Shown here one piece after another: positions 25,740 through 33,650 of a DNA stretch of 64,000 bases; position 1 is the stretch's first letter; each line of letters begins with the position of its first letter. The stretch is taken from contig NZ_WTYL01000002.1 in assembly GCF_009828115.1 (NCBI RefSeq), forward strand, positions 744,001 through 808,000. The letters are read 5' to 3'. Both the position numbers and the translations under genes were made by a program. Source of the stretch: Allopontixanthobacter sediminis (GTDB lineage: Bacteria; Pseudomonadota; Alphaproteobacteria; Sphingomonadales; Sphingomonadaceae). The notes under the pieces are model-generated. The model was not told where the DNA came from and did not search any database. It was given only the letters and a program-made list of their open reading frames with translations.

Positions 25740-28700
25740 CTACCGGCCCAGGACGTTGCGCGCCTGACTCGCGATCTGGGCCAATACCGCAGGCGCGACG
25801 GGGCTGTGCGCCTGCGCCCGGCCGATCATCGCGCGAAACTGGCGAATCGCGGCGGCGTTGTCGTCCGCCCAGGCAGCGACCGCACCGACCGGATCGGCCT
25901 TGGCGTTCTTGCGGCGGGATAGCCGGCGCAGGAACTGGAGCCGCATCTGCTGGAAATCGCGTGCGAGGCCCGCAACCAGAAGCCGTTCCCACACATCCGA
26001 AGGTTCCATCAGGGCTGCGGTCCCTTGCGCCCAGTCAAGACCGAGCATCGATCCCAGATCGGTGAAGGCGCGGGTCAGTTCGGGTGCCCGGATTTCCGCA
26101 TCGCGCGACAGGCTGGCAAGCCCGACCGCGCCGTCGATATCGTACAGATGCGCAACTTGTGCTGCCAGTTTTTCCGGCGTTCCGGCGGCAATGAAACTGG
26201 CACGCAACTTGGCCGATTGCTGACGGGATTCGGCGGCCAGCAAGCTGTCCTTCGCATCGGACAGTTCTTCGATCCCGGGCGAAAGCTCCGTGACAACCTG
26301 CGATGGACTTGTCGTGCTTGCGCCGCGCCGGAGCAGGTCGGCCATCTGGCCCCGAACAGCAGAGGCAGTTTTCTCGAACAGCATCAGCCGCGCCGATTCG
26401 GGCAATTCGGCGGTATCGAGCTGCGCCCACAGCGCGTCGATGTCGAACAATTCGACTGCGGCGAAAAATGCGCTGGCGACCTCGGCCAACTGGGCGCTTT
26501 CTTCTTCTGCCAGTTCGAACGGATGGACCAGGCCAAGGCAGTTGATCACCTTGTTCGCCAGCACCGTCGAAATGATTTCGCGGCGCAGTGCGTGACCGAG
26601 AATTTCCGTCTTGAAGGATTTGCGCATCGCAGCAGGGAAATAGGTCATCAGGACCTCTTCCATCGCCGGATCGTCGGGCAGGGCGCTGTTCTCGATCGCG
26701 TCCTGCAGCAGCAGTTTGGTGGACGATAGCAGCACCGCCAGTTCAGGGCGGGTCAGGCCCACCCCGTCGGCCGCACGGCGCGCCAGGGTGGTTCCGTCGG
26801 CGAGACCCTGCGTCCGCCGGTCGAGATCGGCCTTTTCTTCCAGCGTTTCGATCAGCCGGATCTGCGAGGCGGCCGATTTTGCGCCGCCGGTTTCCGCGAT
26901 CGACAGGATCAGCGCCTGCAGCCGGTTGTCCTCCAGCACCATCGCCCCGACTTCGTCGGTCATCGACGCCAGCAGCGCCACGCGTTTCTTCTCTGACAGC
27001 TTGCCGCTACGCTTCGCGGCAGCCAGCGCGATCTTGATGTTGACCTCGTGGTCGGAACAATCGACCCCGGCGGAATTGTCGATGAAATCGGTGTTGCAGC
27101 GCCCGCCGAGGATCGAGAATTCGATTCGGCCGGCCTGGGTGATACCAAGATTGGCGCCCTCGCCGATCACCTTGGCGCGAAGCATGGCGGCGTCGACGCG
27201 AAGGCTGTCGTTCGCCGGATCGCCGACCGCGATGTTGTTTTCGGAAGAGCTTTTGACATAGGTCCCGATGCCGCCGAACCAGATCAGGTCAACCGGCGCG
27301 GCAAGGATCGCGGAAATCAGCGCGTCGGGCTCGATCGTCTTGGCGTCAATGCCGAGGGCCTTGCGGGCCTGCGCCGACAAGGGAATCTGCTTGAGCGACC
27401 GGCTGTACACGCCGCCACCCTTGGAAATCAGCTTGGCGTCGTAATCCTCCCAGCTGGACCGCGGCAGGGTGAACATCCGCGCCCGTTCCTTCCAGCTTGC
27501 TGCCGGATCGGGATCGGGATCGATGAAGATATGGCGGTGGTCGTAAGCGGCCACCAGCTTGATCGATTTCGAGAGCAGCATGCCGTTTCCGAAAACATCG
27601 CCCGACATGTCCCCGCAGCCGACAACCCGGATGGTATCGTTCTGCACGTCCACGCCCATTTCCAGGAAATGGCGCTGGACGGACACCCACGCGCCGCGCG
27701 CGGTGATGCCCATCGCCTTGTGATCGTAACCATTCGAACCGCCACTGGCGAAGGCATCGTCGAGCCAGAAATCGCGGGCTTCGGCAATGCCGTTGGCAAT
27801 GTCGGAGAAAGTCGCCGTGCCCTTGTCTGCTGCGACCACGAAATACGGGTCCTCGCCGTCATGGATCACCACGTTGTCGGGATGGACGACCTTGTCGTCG
27901 ACGATGTTGTCGGTGATCGACAGCAGCGTGCGAATGAAAATCTCGTAGCTGGCGCGGCCCTCTGCGGCCCACGCCTCGCGGTCGGTTGCGGGCGCGGGCA
28001 GCAATTTGGGATAGAAGCCTCCTTTCGCGCCGGTCGGCACGATCACCGCGTTCTTGACCCGCTGAGCTTTCATCAGGCCGAGGATCTCGGTGCGGAAATC
28101 GTCGCGCCTGTCGGACCAGCGCAGGCCGCCGCGCGCCACAGGTCCGGCGCGCAGGTGGATCCCTTCGACCCGGCGCGAATAAACGAAGATTTCCCGCCAC
28201 GGCACCGGCTTGGGAAGGTTGGGGACCAGCTTCGATTCGATCTTGAATGCCAGTGCCTCAGCCGACGCGCCGACGAAGGCGTTGGTCCGCAGGATCGCGC
28301 CGATGAGGGCGTGGTAGAGACGGAGAAGGCGGTCATCGTTGATCGCGGACACCTGCGACAGGCCCTGCCGGATGGCGTTCTCGGCCTTCTGGGCCGCGGC
28401 ATCGCGGTCGCCTTCGAAGGCGGGGTCGTGCATGCAGGTGAACAGGTCGATCAGCGCCGAAGTGACCGCAGGGGCGCGGCCCAACGCATCGACCACGGTG
28501 TAGATGGTGAAGGTTATCCCCGCCTGCCGCAAATAGCGGTAGAACGCGCGCAGCCAGTCGGCTTCGGTCGCAGACAGCGCTGTGCCGATAACCAGGCGGT
28601 TGAATGGATCATCCTCCGCCGAACCGTTCAATACCGCGGCGATCGCCTGTTCGATGGAGGTAGACCGCTCGAGCAATTCGGCGGCGCGGTCGCCTTCCGG

Positions 28701-30473
28701 CAGGGCCAGGGTGAAATCGTGGATCGCGCCCAACTCACCTTCGTCCAGCACCGTGGGGGTCTCGCCAAGAATCCGGAAGCCGAAATTCTCCAGCGCGGGC
28801 ACCGAATCGGACAGCGGCAACGTGCCGCCGTGTTCGTAAATTTTTAGGCGAAGCTGGCCTTCGGGATCGCCGGCAAGCTGATACAGCCGGGCGCTGCGCT
28901 CGTCGCCCTGGGGTGCCGATGTGCCTGGCTCCGCCGATGTCAGGTGACGCATCCGCAGGATGTCGAGCGCGGCTTCCGTGGCTCCGTAGACACTCCGGTA
29001 GGACAGGGGAAAAGCCTCCGCAAAGCGTGTGGCAATGGCCGCGGCACGGCCTGCCTCGAGATGTTCGGCCAGTTCGCTTTCGACGGCTTCCGCCCAGCCG
29101 CGCAGCATATCCTGCATCGCCGCTTCGAGTTCGCTCTCGCTCTTGACCGGCTGTCCGCCGCGAATATCGAGGACAAACCGCAGCATGGCCAGATTGCCGC
29201 CTTCGACTTGCAGGCTCCAGTCGAGCAATTCGGCGTTGGCACCGGTTTCGAGCAGGTTCTGGATCTGCTTGCGGACCTGCGTCGACAGCAGGTCCCGGGG
29301 CAACCAGACAAACGCGAACAGATGGCGCGACAGGGCGGCCTGGACCATCGCCAGGCGTGGGCGCGGCCGGTCGACCAGGCTCATCATGGTCGTCGCGACC
29401 CGTTCGATGTCGGCCTTGGGAAAGCTGATCATCAAGTCGTGCGGCAGCGCGGTCAGGGCGTGGAACAGCGCCTTGCCGGCATGGCCCTTGTTGTCGAAAT
29501 GGAACTTGTCGATCAGCTCGGTCAACTGCGTGCGCAGGCGTGGAACCTGGCTCGGCGGGGCGGCCAGCGCCGCGCTGGTCCACACGCCCGCGTGGACGGA
29601 CAGCGCGGCAATTTTGCCGTCTTCGACAACTGGTACGATAAACAGATCGAGCGGTACGCGGCGATGCACCTGCGACAGCAGGTTGGCCTTGATCACCAAG
29701 GGGGCCTGGAGCCGTTTCGCCTTCGCCTTGCTGGTCAGGGCCAGGTCAAACCAGGCGAAGGCCCGGTCATAGGACGCATCGGCCAGGATCTGGTTCGCGC
29801 TGCGCCGGCAGATGCCGAGCAGGTCGCTCAGCGAACCGTCGCGGTGCCGCGTCAGGTGGCCCAGCTGGGTCAGCATTCCGTCGTCGAGCCACCGCAGCAG
29901 GGCCGCGCCTTCGCCTGACAGCAAATCCGCGTCCGCACACATCGCATCGCGGAGTTTCTGCCAGTCCTTGACCGCAGCGCGCACGTCGCCAAGAGTTACC
30001 CGCAGGGCTTTTTCAAGATCGCGCCGCTGACGCGCATCGATCCGCGTGGTTTCCACGTAGATGATCGATTCCTGTACGGTTTTGTCCGTCTTGCTGTCGG
30101 GTATTTCCAGCAATTCGCCACTGTCCGACCGCTCCACCGGCATCACCGGATGGACGAGACGGTCGATCGACAGGCCCTGCGCGGCGATGGTCGCGGCGAC
30201 CGAATCCACCAGGAACGGCATGTCTTCGTTGACGATCGCGATCCGCATGAAGCGGCGCTGGTCGCTCGCTGAAACCAGCGTAACGATCGCCTCGCCCGGA
30301 GTGCGCTGCTGGATGGCGCCAAGCAGGAACGCGGCAGCGTCGGCGACCTTGTCGCGCGCAAAGGGGGTATCGCCGGGCAACAGCGAATTGCTGATCCGGT
30401 CGGTCAGCGCCGCCGTGAGTTTACCATCGGGGGAAGATGAATTTCGAGTCGTTGCGGTGGTTTTCGATCCCAT
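25740..30473 (-). CDS. NAD-specific glutamate dehydrogenase, large (about 180 kDa) type
   Basis: 1577 residues, the size of the L-180 class of NAD-dependent glutamate dehydrogenases that degrade glutamate to 2-oxoglutarate and ammonium. The long N-terminal half (to about residue 700) holds ACT-like regulatory segments; the catalytic part has RGGLRWSDRRDDFRTEILGLMKAQ, VPTGAKGGF and AEGANLGITQAGRIEF, then a helical C-domain. GGAG lies 8 bases before the ATG. Its promoter region holds a palindrome between -35 and -10. In alphaproteobacteria this enzyme supports growth on glutamate-family amino acids. Confidence 0.95.
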   Translation of the reverse strand: MGSKTTATTRNSSSPDGKLTAALTDRISNSLLPGDTPFARDKVADAAAFLLGAIQQRTPGEAIVTLVSASDQRRFMRIAIVNEDMPFLVDSVAATIAAQGLSIDRLVHPVMPVERSDSGELLEIPDSKTDKTVQESIIYVETTRIDARQRRDLEKALRVTLGDVRAAVKDWQKLRDAMCADADLLSGEGAALLRWLDDGMLTQLGHLTRHRDGSLSDLLGICRRSANQILADASYDRAFAWFDLALTSKAKAKRLQAPLVIKANLLSQVHRRVPLDLFIVPVVEDGKIAALSVHAGVWTSAALAAPPSQVPRLRTQLTELIDKFHFDNKGHAGKALFHALTALPHDLMISFPKADIERVATTMMSLVDRPRPRLAMVQAALSRHLFAFVWLPRDLLSTQVRKQIQNLLETGANAELLDWSLQVEGGNLAMLRFVLDIRGGQPVKSESELEAAMQDMLRGWAEAVESELAEHLEAGRAAAIATRFAEAFPLSYRSVYGATEAALDILRMRHLTSAEPGTSAPQGDERSARLYQLAGDPEGQLRLKIYEHGGTLPLSDSVPALENFGFRILGETPTVLDEGELGAIHDFTLALPEGDRAAELLERSTSIEQAIAAVLNGSAEDDPFNRLVIGTALSATEADWLRAFYRYLRQAGITFTIYTVVDALGRAPAVTSALIDLFTCMHDPAFEGDRDAAAQKAENAIRQGLSQVSAINDDRLLRLYHALIGAILRTNAFVGASAEALAFKIESKLVPNLPKPVPWREIFVYSRRVEGIHLRAGPVARGGLRWSDRRDDFRTEILGLMKAQRVKNAVIVPTGAKGGFYPKLLPAPATDREAWAAEGRASYEIFIRTLLSITDNIVDDKVVHPDNVVIHDGEDPYFVVAADKGTATFSDIANGIAEARDFWLDDAFASGGSNGYDHKAMGITARGAWVSVQRHFLEMGVDVQNDTIRVVGCGDMSGDVFGNGMLLSKSIKLVAAYDHRHIFIDPDPDPAASWKERARMFTLPRSSWEDYDAKLISKGGGVYSRSLKQIPLSAQARKALGIDAKTIEPDALISAILAAPVDLIWFGGIGTYVKSSSENNIAVGDPANDSLRVDAAMLRAKVIGEGANLGITQAGRIEFSILGGRCNTDFIDNSAGVDCSDHEVNIKIALAAAKRSGKLSEKKRVALLASMTDEVGAMVLEDNRLQALILSIAETGGAKSAASQIRLIETLEEKADLDRRTQGLADGTTLARRAADGVGLTRPELAVLLSSTKLLLQDAIENSALPDDPAMEEVLMTYFPAAMRKSFKTEILGHALRREIISTVLANKVINCLGLVHPFELAEEESAQLAEVASAFFAAVELFDIDALWAQLDTAELPESARLMLFEKTASAVRGQMADLLRRGASTTSPSQVVTELSPGIEELSDAKDSLLAAESRQQSAKLRASFIAAGTPEKLAAQVAHLYDIDGAVGLASLSRDAEIRAPELTRAFTDLGSMLGLDWAQGTAALMEPSDVWERLLVAGLARDFQQMRLQFLRRLSRRKNAKADPVGAVAAWADDNAAAIRQFRAMIGRAQAHSPVAPAVLAQIASQARNVLGR

Positions 30474-30503
30474 CCGTCCAGCTCCTGCAGGCCGCTCAGC
30501 CTT

Positions 30504-30531
30504 GTTATAATGTTACTGCACCGTGCAGCAA
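30504..30531 (-). promoter_or_regulatory. Promoter of the glutamate dehydrogenase gene with spacer palindrome
   Basis: On the minus strand TTGCTG (30531-30526) and TATAAC (30509-30504) are spaced by 16 bases, a fair sigma-70 promoter giving a start about 25 bases before the coding region. Between and partly over the -35 box is the 13-base near-perfect palindrome CTGCACCGTGCAG (30516-30528). A dyad in this place usually blocks RNA polymerase when bound by a repressor. Confidence 0.5.
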
Positions 30532-30684
30532 AAATTCACGGATAGTCGGATGTCCCGAGTGCGGCAAGCCGCTGTTTGGGGAATTTGTCCTGCCTTCCGT
30601 GCGCTTTGGTTGCCGGTACCCTAAAGGGTTTCGACACAGTTCGACAGTAGGTAACCGCCCTTTCCAACCGGACCTAGCCCCGGC

Positions 30685-31536
30685 TCACTCGGTCTGGCCA
30701 ACTTCCCCGAGCTGCGCGAGATAACTGCGCGCGGTCTGCGCCAATGGACTGCCGGGTGACAACTCGACCACCGAAGTCCAGCTCCGCCGCGCCGCATCGT
30801 CGCGTCCGCCAAGCACGGCGATCACCCCGGCCTCCAGGCCGATTTCAGGATCTGTCGGTGCAAGAAGCGCGGCTTCCTCGATGAATCGCTGCGCATCGTC
30901 CAGCGTGTCCAGCCGCCGCGAAAGGGTGGCGGACAGTAGCCAAGCCTGCGGGTTGTAAGGCAGTGCGGTGCGGGCAAGGGTGAGAGCGGACTGCGCATCG
31001 TCCAGACGGCCAAGCGCCACCAACGCCCGTGCCCGGTCGAGCGCGATCTCACCCTTGAGAACTTCGTTGCCGGCGAGGCCAGCGTCCCTGTCCGCCTGTT
31101 CAAGTGTTGCCAGCGATGCTGCGGTATCACCCACTGCCAATTGGGCATTACCAGCCATCGCGCCGAGCTGGGCCCGCGTTTTGGACGCTCCGGGCAGAGC
31201 TACGTCGCGGCCCCGGATAAACGCCGCGATGGCATTTTCCCATTGGCCCAATTGTACTTCCGCCATCCCGAGGCATTGCGCGGCATCTGATTTCTGCTCC
31301 AGCCCGTCGGTTTCCAGCCAGTTGCTGGCCTCGGTTCGCGCGGCGGCCGGATCGATCTCGATCAACGCGGCGCACTTGGCGAGCCGGTTGTCGGTAACGC
31401 TGGCCGCATCTTCGCGCTGCTCGGTCGCTTCCCGGTTGAGTCGCCGCTGCTCCCACAGTTCGTCGGGAACGGGGGACACCGGTTGAGTGCCGGGTGCCGC
31501 GCCAACCTGAAGAAGAGCGGCTAGCAAGAGGGACAT
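30685..31536 (-). CDS. Exported tetratricopeptide-repeat protein
   Basis: 283 residues with a short signal peptide (MSLLLAALLQVGAAPG) and a helical, Ala-rich body. Repeated pattern A-x2-L-x8-A (AQCLGMAEVQLGQWENAIAAF, AMAGNAQLAVGDTAASLATL, ALVALGRLDDAQSALTLA, AWLLSATLSRRLDTLDDAQRF) shows about six TPR units, which act as protein-binding scaffolds. It follows the hydrolase at 31566 by 29 bases on the same strand. The binding partner is unknown. Confidence 0.85.
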   Translation of the reverse strand: MSLLLAALLQVGAAPGTQPVSPVPDELWEQRRLNREATEQREDAASVTDNRLAKCAALIEIDPAAARTEASNWLETDGLEQKSDAAQCLGMAEVQLGQWENAIAAFIRGRDVALPGASKTRAQLGAMAGNAQLAVGDTAASLATLEQADRDAGLAGNEVLKGEIALDRARALVALGRLDDAQSALTLARTALPYNPQAWLLSATLSRRLDTLDDAQRFIEEAALLAPTDPEIGLEAGVIAVLGGRDDAARRSWTSVVELSPGSPLAQTARSYLAQLGEVGQTE

Positions 31537-31565
31537 AGGCGGGCCTTTATCAAGCGAACGGGGGA

Positions 31566-32306
31566 TCAGGCGAAGACGGGCAGCCGGGCAATCGTGCCCA
31601 GCAGCAGGGCGATATCCTCATCGCGCGACATGCGATGATCGGCGGACTTTACCAGCGTCACCTGTATGTCGTCCGAACGAAGCTGCTCTGCCAGTCGCAG
31701 GCTTACTTCCCACGGAACATCACCGTCGCTCTGTCCGTGGAGCAGGCGAACCGGACACGTGATCGGGATCTCGCCGGTGAGCAACCGGTTCGACTGCGCA
31801 TCGTGCCAGAATTTGGCGTGTGTCGGAGTCGGTTCCGGGCCGTAGGGATTGGGCTCATGGATCGTTTCGCCGCGTTCCAGCCGGGCTTTCTGTTCTTCGC
31901 TGTAGCCCCAGTCGGAGAAATCCGGCGCGGAGGCGATGCCGACCAGGCCCGCAAGGCGGTCTTCCAGCGCGAGGCCTATCAGAAGCATCAACCAGCCGCC
32001 CATTGACGATCCGACGAGGATGACGGGGCCGGAACATTTAATCCCGATCAGGTCGAGGATATCGTCCCGCCACAGCGACAGCGTACCATCGGCGAAATCG
32101 CCCGGACTGGAGCCGCAGCCCGAATAATCCAGCAACAGGCAATTGCGACCCGCCTCCAAAGTCCAGTCCAGCACCGCCTCGGCCTTGCTGCCGGCCATGT
32201 CGGACATATAGCCCGGCAGGAACACCAGCGTGGGCCCCGTTCCTTCGGCATGGCGGAAGGCGATCCGGCGACCACCGGGCAAAGTGTGAAACTGGATGTC
32301 GGTCAT
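31566..32306 (-). CDS. Alpha/beta-hydrolase, ABHD10/YqiA-type
   Basis: 246 residues. LVFLPGYMSDMAGSKA is the oxyanion-hole strand, LLLDYSGCGSS the next, and GSSMGGWLML the nucleophile elbow (GxSxG). HGQSDGDVPWE holds the acid and SADHRMSR the catalytic histidine. This variant with the extended FLPGYxSDMxGxKA block is common in alphaproteobacteria and related to mitochondrial ABHD10, a depalmitoylating esterase; the substrate here is unproven. It probably forms a two-gene unit with the TPR protein. Confidence 0.88.
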   Translation of the reverse strand: MTDIQFHTLPGGRRIAFRHAEGTGPTLVFLPGYMSDMAGSKAEAVLDWTLEAGRNCLLLDYSGCGSSPGDFADGTLSLWRDDILDLIGIKCSGPVILVGSSMGGWLMLLIGLALEDRLAGLVGIASAPDFSDWGYSEEQKARLERGETIHEPNPYGPEPTPTHAKFWHDAQSNRLLTGEIPITCPVRLLHGQSDGDVPWEVSLRLAEQLRSDDIQVTLVKSADHRMSRDEDIALLLGTIARLPVFA

Positions 32307-32371
32307 ATGGTGCTCTTTTTGCCCAACGCGGGTTCAGGAGCAAGATGCGCTTCGGCGGCGGAATCGTAAGG

Positions 32372-32476
32372 TCAGTAGATTTCCGGCAGGTGCAGCGGGA
32401 CGGTGTTATCGCGGCCCGGTTCGGAGTTGTTGCACGCGGCCAGCAGTACGACTGCCAGCAAGGTCAGGAATCGCAT
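32372..32476 (-). CDS. Very small lipoprotein (34 residues)
   Basis: 34 residues starting MRFLTLLAVVLLAAC, an almost minimal lipoprotein signal with lipobox LAAC, leaving a mature peptide of only 20 residues ending LHLPEIY. AAGGAAGGA sits seven bases before the ATG, a strong ribosome-binding site. The start is four bases after the stop of the XRE regulator gene. The short, Pro-rich tail has no recognised domain. It was probably missed by normal length limits. Confidence 0.75.
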   Translation of the reverse strand: MRFLTLLAVVLLAACNNSEPGRDNTVPLHLPEIY

Positions 32477-32480
32477 CGTC

Positions 32481-32717
32481 TCATCCTTCCTTTTCAACTT
32501 GGCCATTTTCGCCTGGCAACGCCGCAGGGTCGCGCAGGAATATCGCTTCGATAGACATACCAAATGTTTCGGCAATGCGAAAGGCCAACGGCAGGGAGGG
32601 ATCGTACTTGCCGGTTTCGATCGCATTCACGCTCTGGCGCGAGACTTCGAGCCTCTCCGCCAGATCCTGCTGGCTCCAACTGCGTTCGGCACGCAGGACC
32701 TTGAGGCGGTTTTTCAT
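32481..32717 (-). CDS. XRE-family helix-turn-helix regulator, 78 residues
   Basis: 78 residues consisting of a single Cro/CI-type DNA-binding domain. The helix-turn-helix is WSQQDLAERLEVSRQSVNAI, followed by ETGKYDPSLPLAFRIAETFG and a short tail. The sequence is close to a group of small regulators that are regularly next to membrane protein genes. Its start overlaps the stop of the upstream membrane protein gene (ATGA). It probably binds its own operon promoter, but the operator has not been identified. Confidence 0.92.
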   Translation of the reverse strand: MKNRLKVLRAERSWSQQDLAERLEVSRQSVNAIETGKYDPSLPLAFRIAETFGMSIEAIFLRDPAALPGENGQVEKEG

Positions 32718-33319
32718 TCTTCGCCCCCTGCACGGTCCCGCAGCGCCAGCCAGCCCTGCCCAAGGCCCATACCTACCGCCCAGATCGGCACGGCCCACCA
32801 CCCCGGCACGTGGGGCACCAGTTCGAAGGTTTCGAGGAATCCCCAGAACGATCCGATGGCGAGCACGAAGCCCAGTCCGACGAGCGATGCCAGCACTGCC
32901 CGGTGCCGCAGGTATTCGTCGGTTTCTTCCACGATGTACCGCCCCATGACGTAGATCATCCAGAAGATCGGGGCGATCGGCAGCATGGCGAGAAGCCAAG
33001 TGACGGCGGTGGACGGATCGTAGTTGCGCCACACCGACATCGCGGTCCCCAGGCCAACTAGATAGGCCGCGGAGGAAATGGCAATCCCGCGGGTGTACCG
33101 GATACTGGCCATGCCGGCGCAGGCGTTAGTTCGCGGCTGCCGGCCAAGGGCGCGCACGTACAGGACCACCATGAAGATCGGGATCGCCAGCAGGATCAGG
33201 GTCGTGGTCCGGTTGATCGCACCCGTAGTATTCAGCGCGATCAAAAACGCAAAAATGGCAAGGCCCATTCCGGCCCAGAAATTCGGTTTCCGGCCCGCGT
33301 GTTTGGATCCGCCGCTCAT
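32714..33319 (-). CDS. Five-to-six-helix membrane protein of an XRE operon
   Basis: 201 residues. Hydrophobic segments lie near FWAGMGLAIFAFLIAL, LILLAIPIFMVVLYV, AISSAAYLVGLG, WLLAMLPIAPIFWMIYV, ASLVGLGFVLAIGSFWG and WWAVPIWAVGMGLGQ, so about six membrane spans are predicted. The family is not recognised. The ATG at 33319 overlaps the stop of the 57-residue protein upstream, and its stop overlaps the XRE start, so it is translated as part of a coupled chain. Longer in-frame extensions upstream would overrun that small gene and are rejected. Confidence 0.85.
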   Translation of the reverse strand: MSGGSKHAGRKPNFWAGMGLAIFAFLIALNTTGAINRTTTLILLAIPIFMVVLYVRALGRQPRTNACAGMASIRYTRGIAISSAAYLVGLGTAMSVWRNYDPSTAVTWLLAMLPIAPIFWMIYVMGRYIVEETDEYLRHRAVLASLVGLGFVLAIGSFWGFLETFELVPHVPGWWAVPIWAVGMGLGQGWLALRDRAGGEE

Positions 33320-33489
33320 TGCTTCACCCGGCATGTCCGGTTCTTGCCCAGCCAAGCGGAAGGAAAAATCGCCAACAGGGCGACTGGCCCGTATTGCGCA
33401 AACTCCTCCGGCACGAAATCGAAGATTGCGAGGACAGCCACCGCGATCATCGCGCCCGACAGCAACAACGCTTTCTGATATTGGGTCAT
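33316..33489 (-). CDS. 57-residue membrane protein heading the XRE operon
   Basis: 57 residues, starting MTQYQKALLLSGAMIAVAVLA. Two short hydrophobic stretches (residues 8-22 and 36-48) and a basic C-terminus (KNRTCRVKQ) suggest one or two membrane passes. AAGGAG lies seven bases before the ATG and the stop overlaps the next start (ATGA). These two facts make it a gene despite its size. Function unknown; no family recognised. Confidence 0.8.
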   Translation of the reverse strand: MTQYQKALLLSGAMIAVAVLAIFDFVPEEFAQYGPVALLAIFPSAWLGKNRTCRVKQ

Positions 33490-33554
33490 GGTCAATGCTC
33501 CTTTTCACTATGTAAAGGACGGTTTACTTCGATTCGCGATAAAGTCAAGCATGA

Positions 33555-33581
33555 TTGACAATAAGCTTATGTTGCTTGTCA
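33555..33581. repeat. Inverted repeat in the XRE-operon / phoD divergent region
   Basis: TGACAA (33556-33561) and TTGTCA (33576-33581) form an inverted repeat with 14 bases between, and the perfect palindrome ATAAGCTTAT (33561-33570) lies inside. It is about 70 bases upstream of the 57-residue gene and 70 upstream of phoD. Short XRE regulators often bind such dyads, so this is a possible operator, but similar AT-rich dyads arise easily in promoter DNA. Confidence 0.35.
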
Positions 33582-33650
33582 TGAGCTGCACATTGTCAGG
33601 GGCGTACAAACCGACTTGGTGCTGCAATGAAATCGACGTAGATCATCGCC

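Noticed and set aside
27048-28847. 599-codon plus-strand frame inside the glutamate dehydrogenase gene
   Set aside because: It is an antisense frame of a clear gene, rich in Arg, His, Gly and Asp as expected for a GC-rich complement, with no recognisable domain.
33555-33598. TTGACA/TTGTCA repeats before phoD read as a PhoB box
   Set aside because: Their spacing of 21 and 17 bases does not fit the 11-base repeat of a Pho box.
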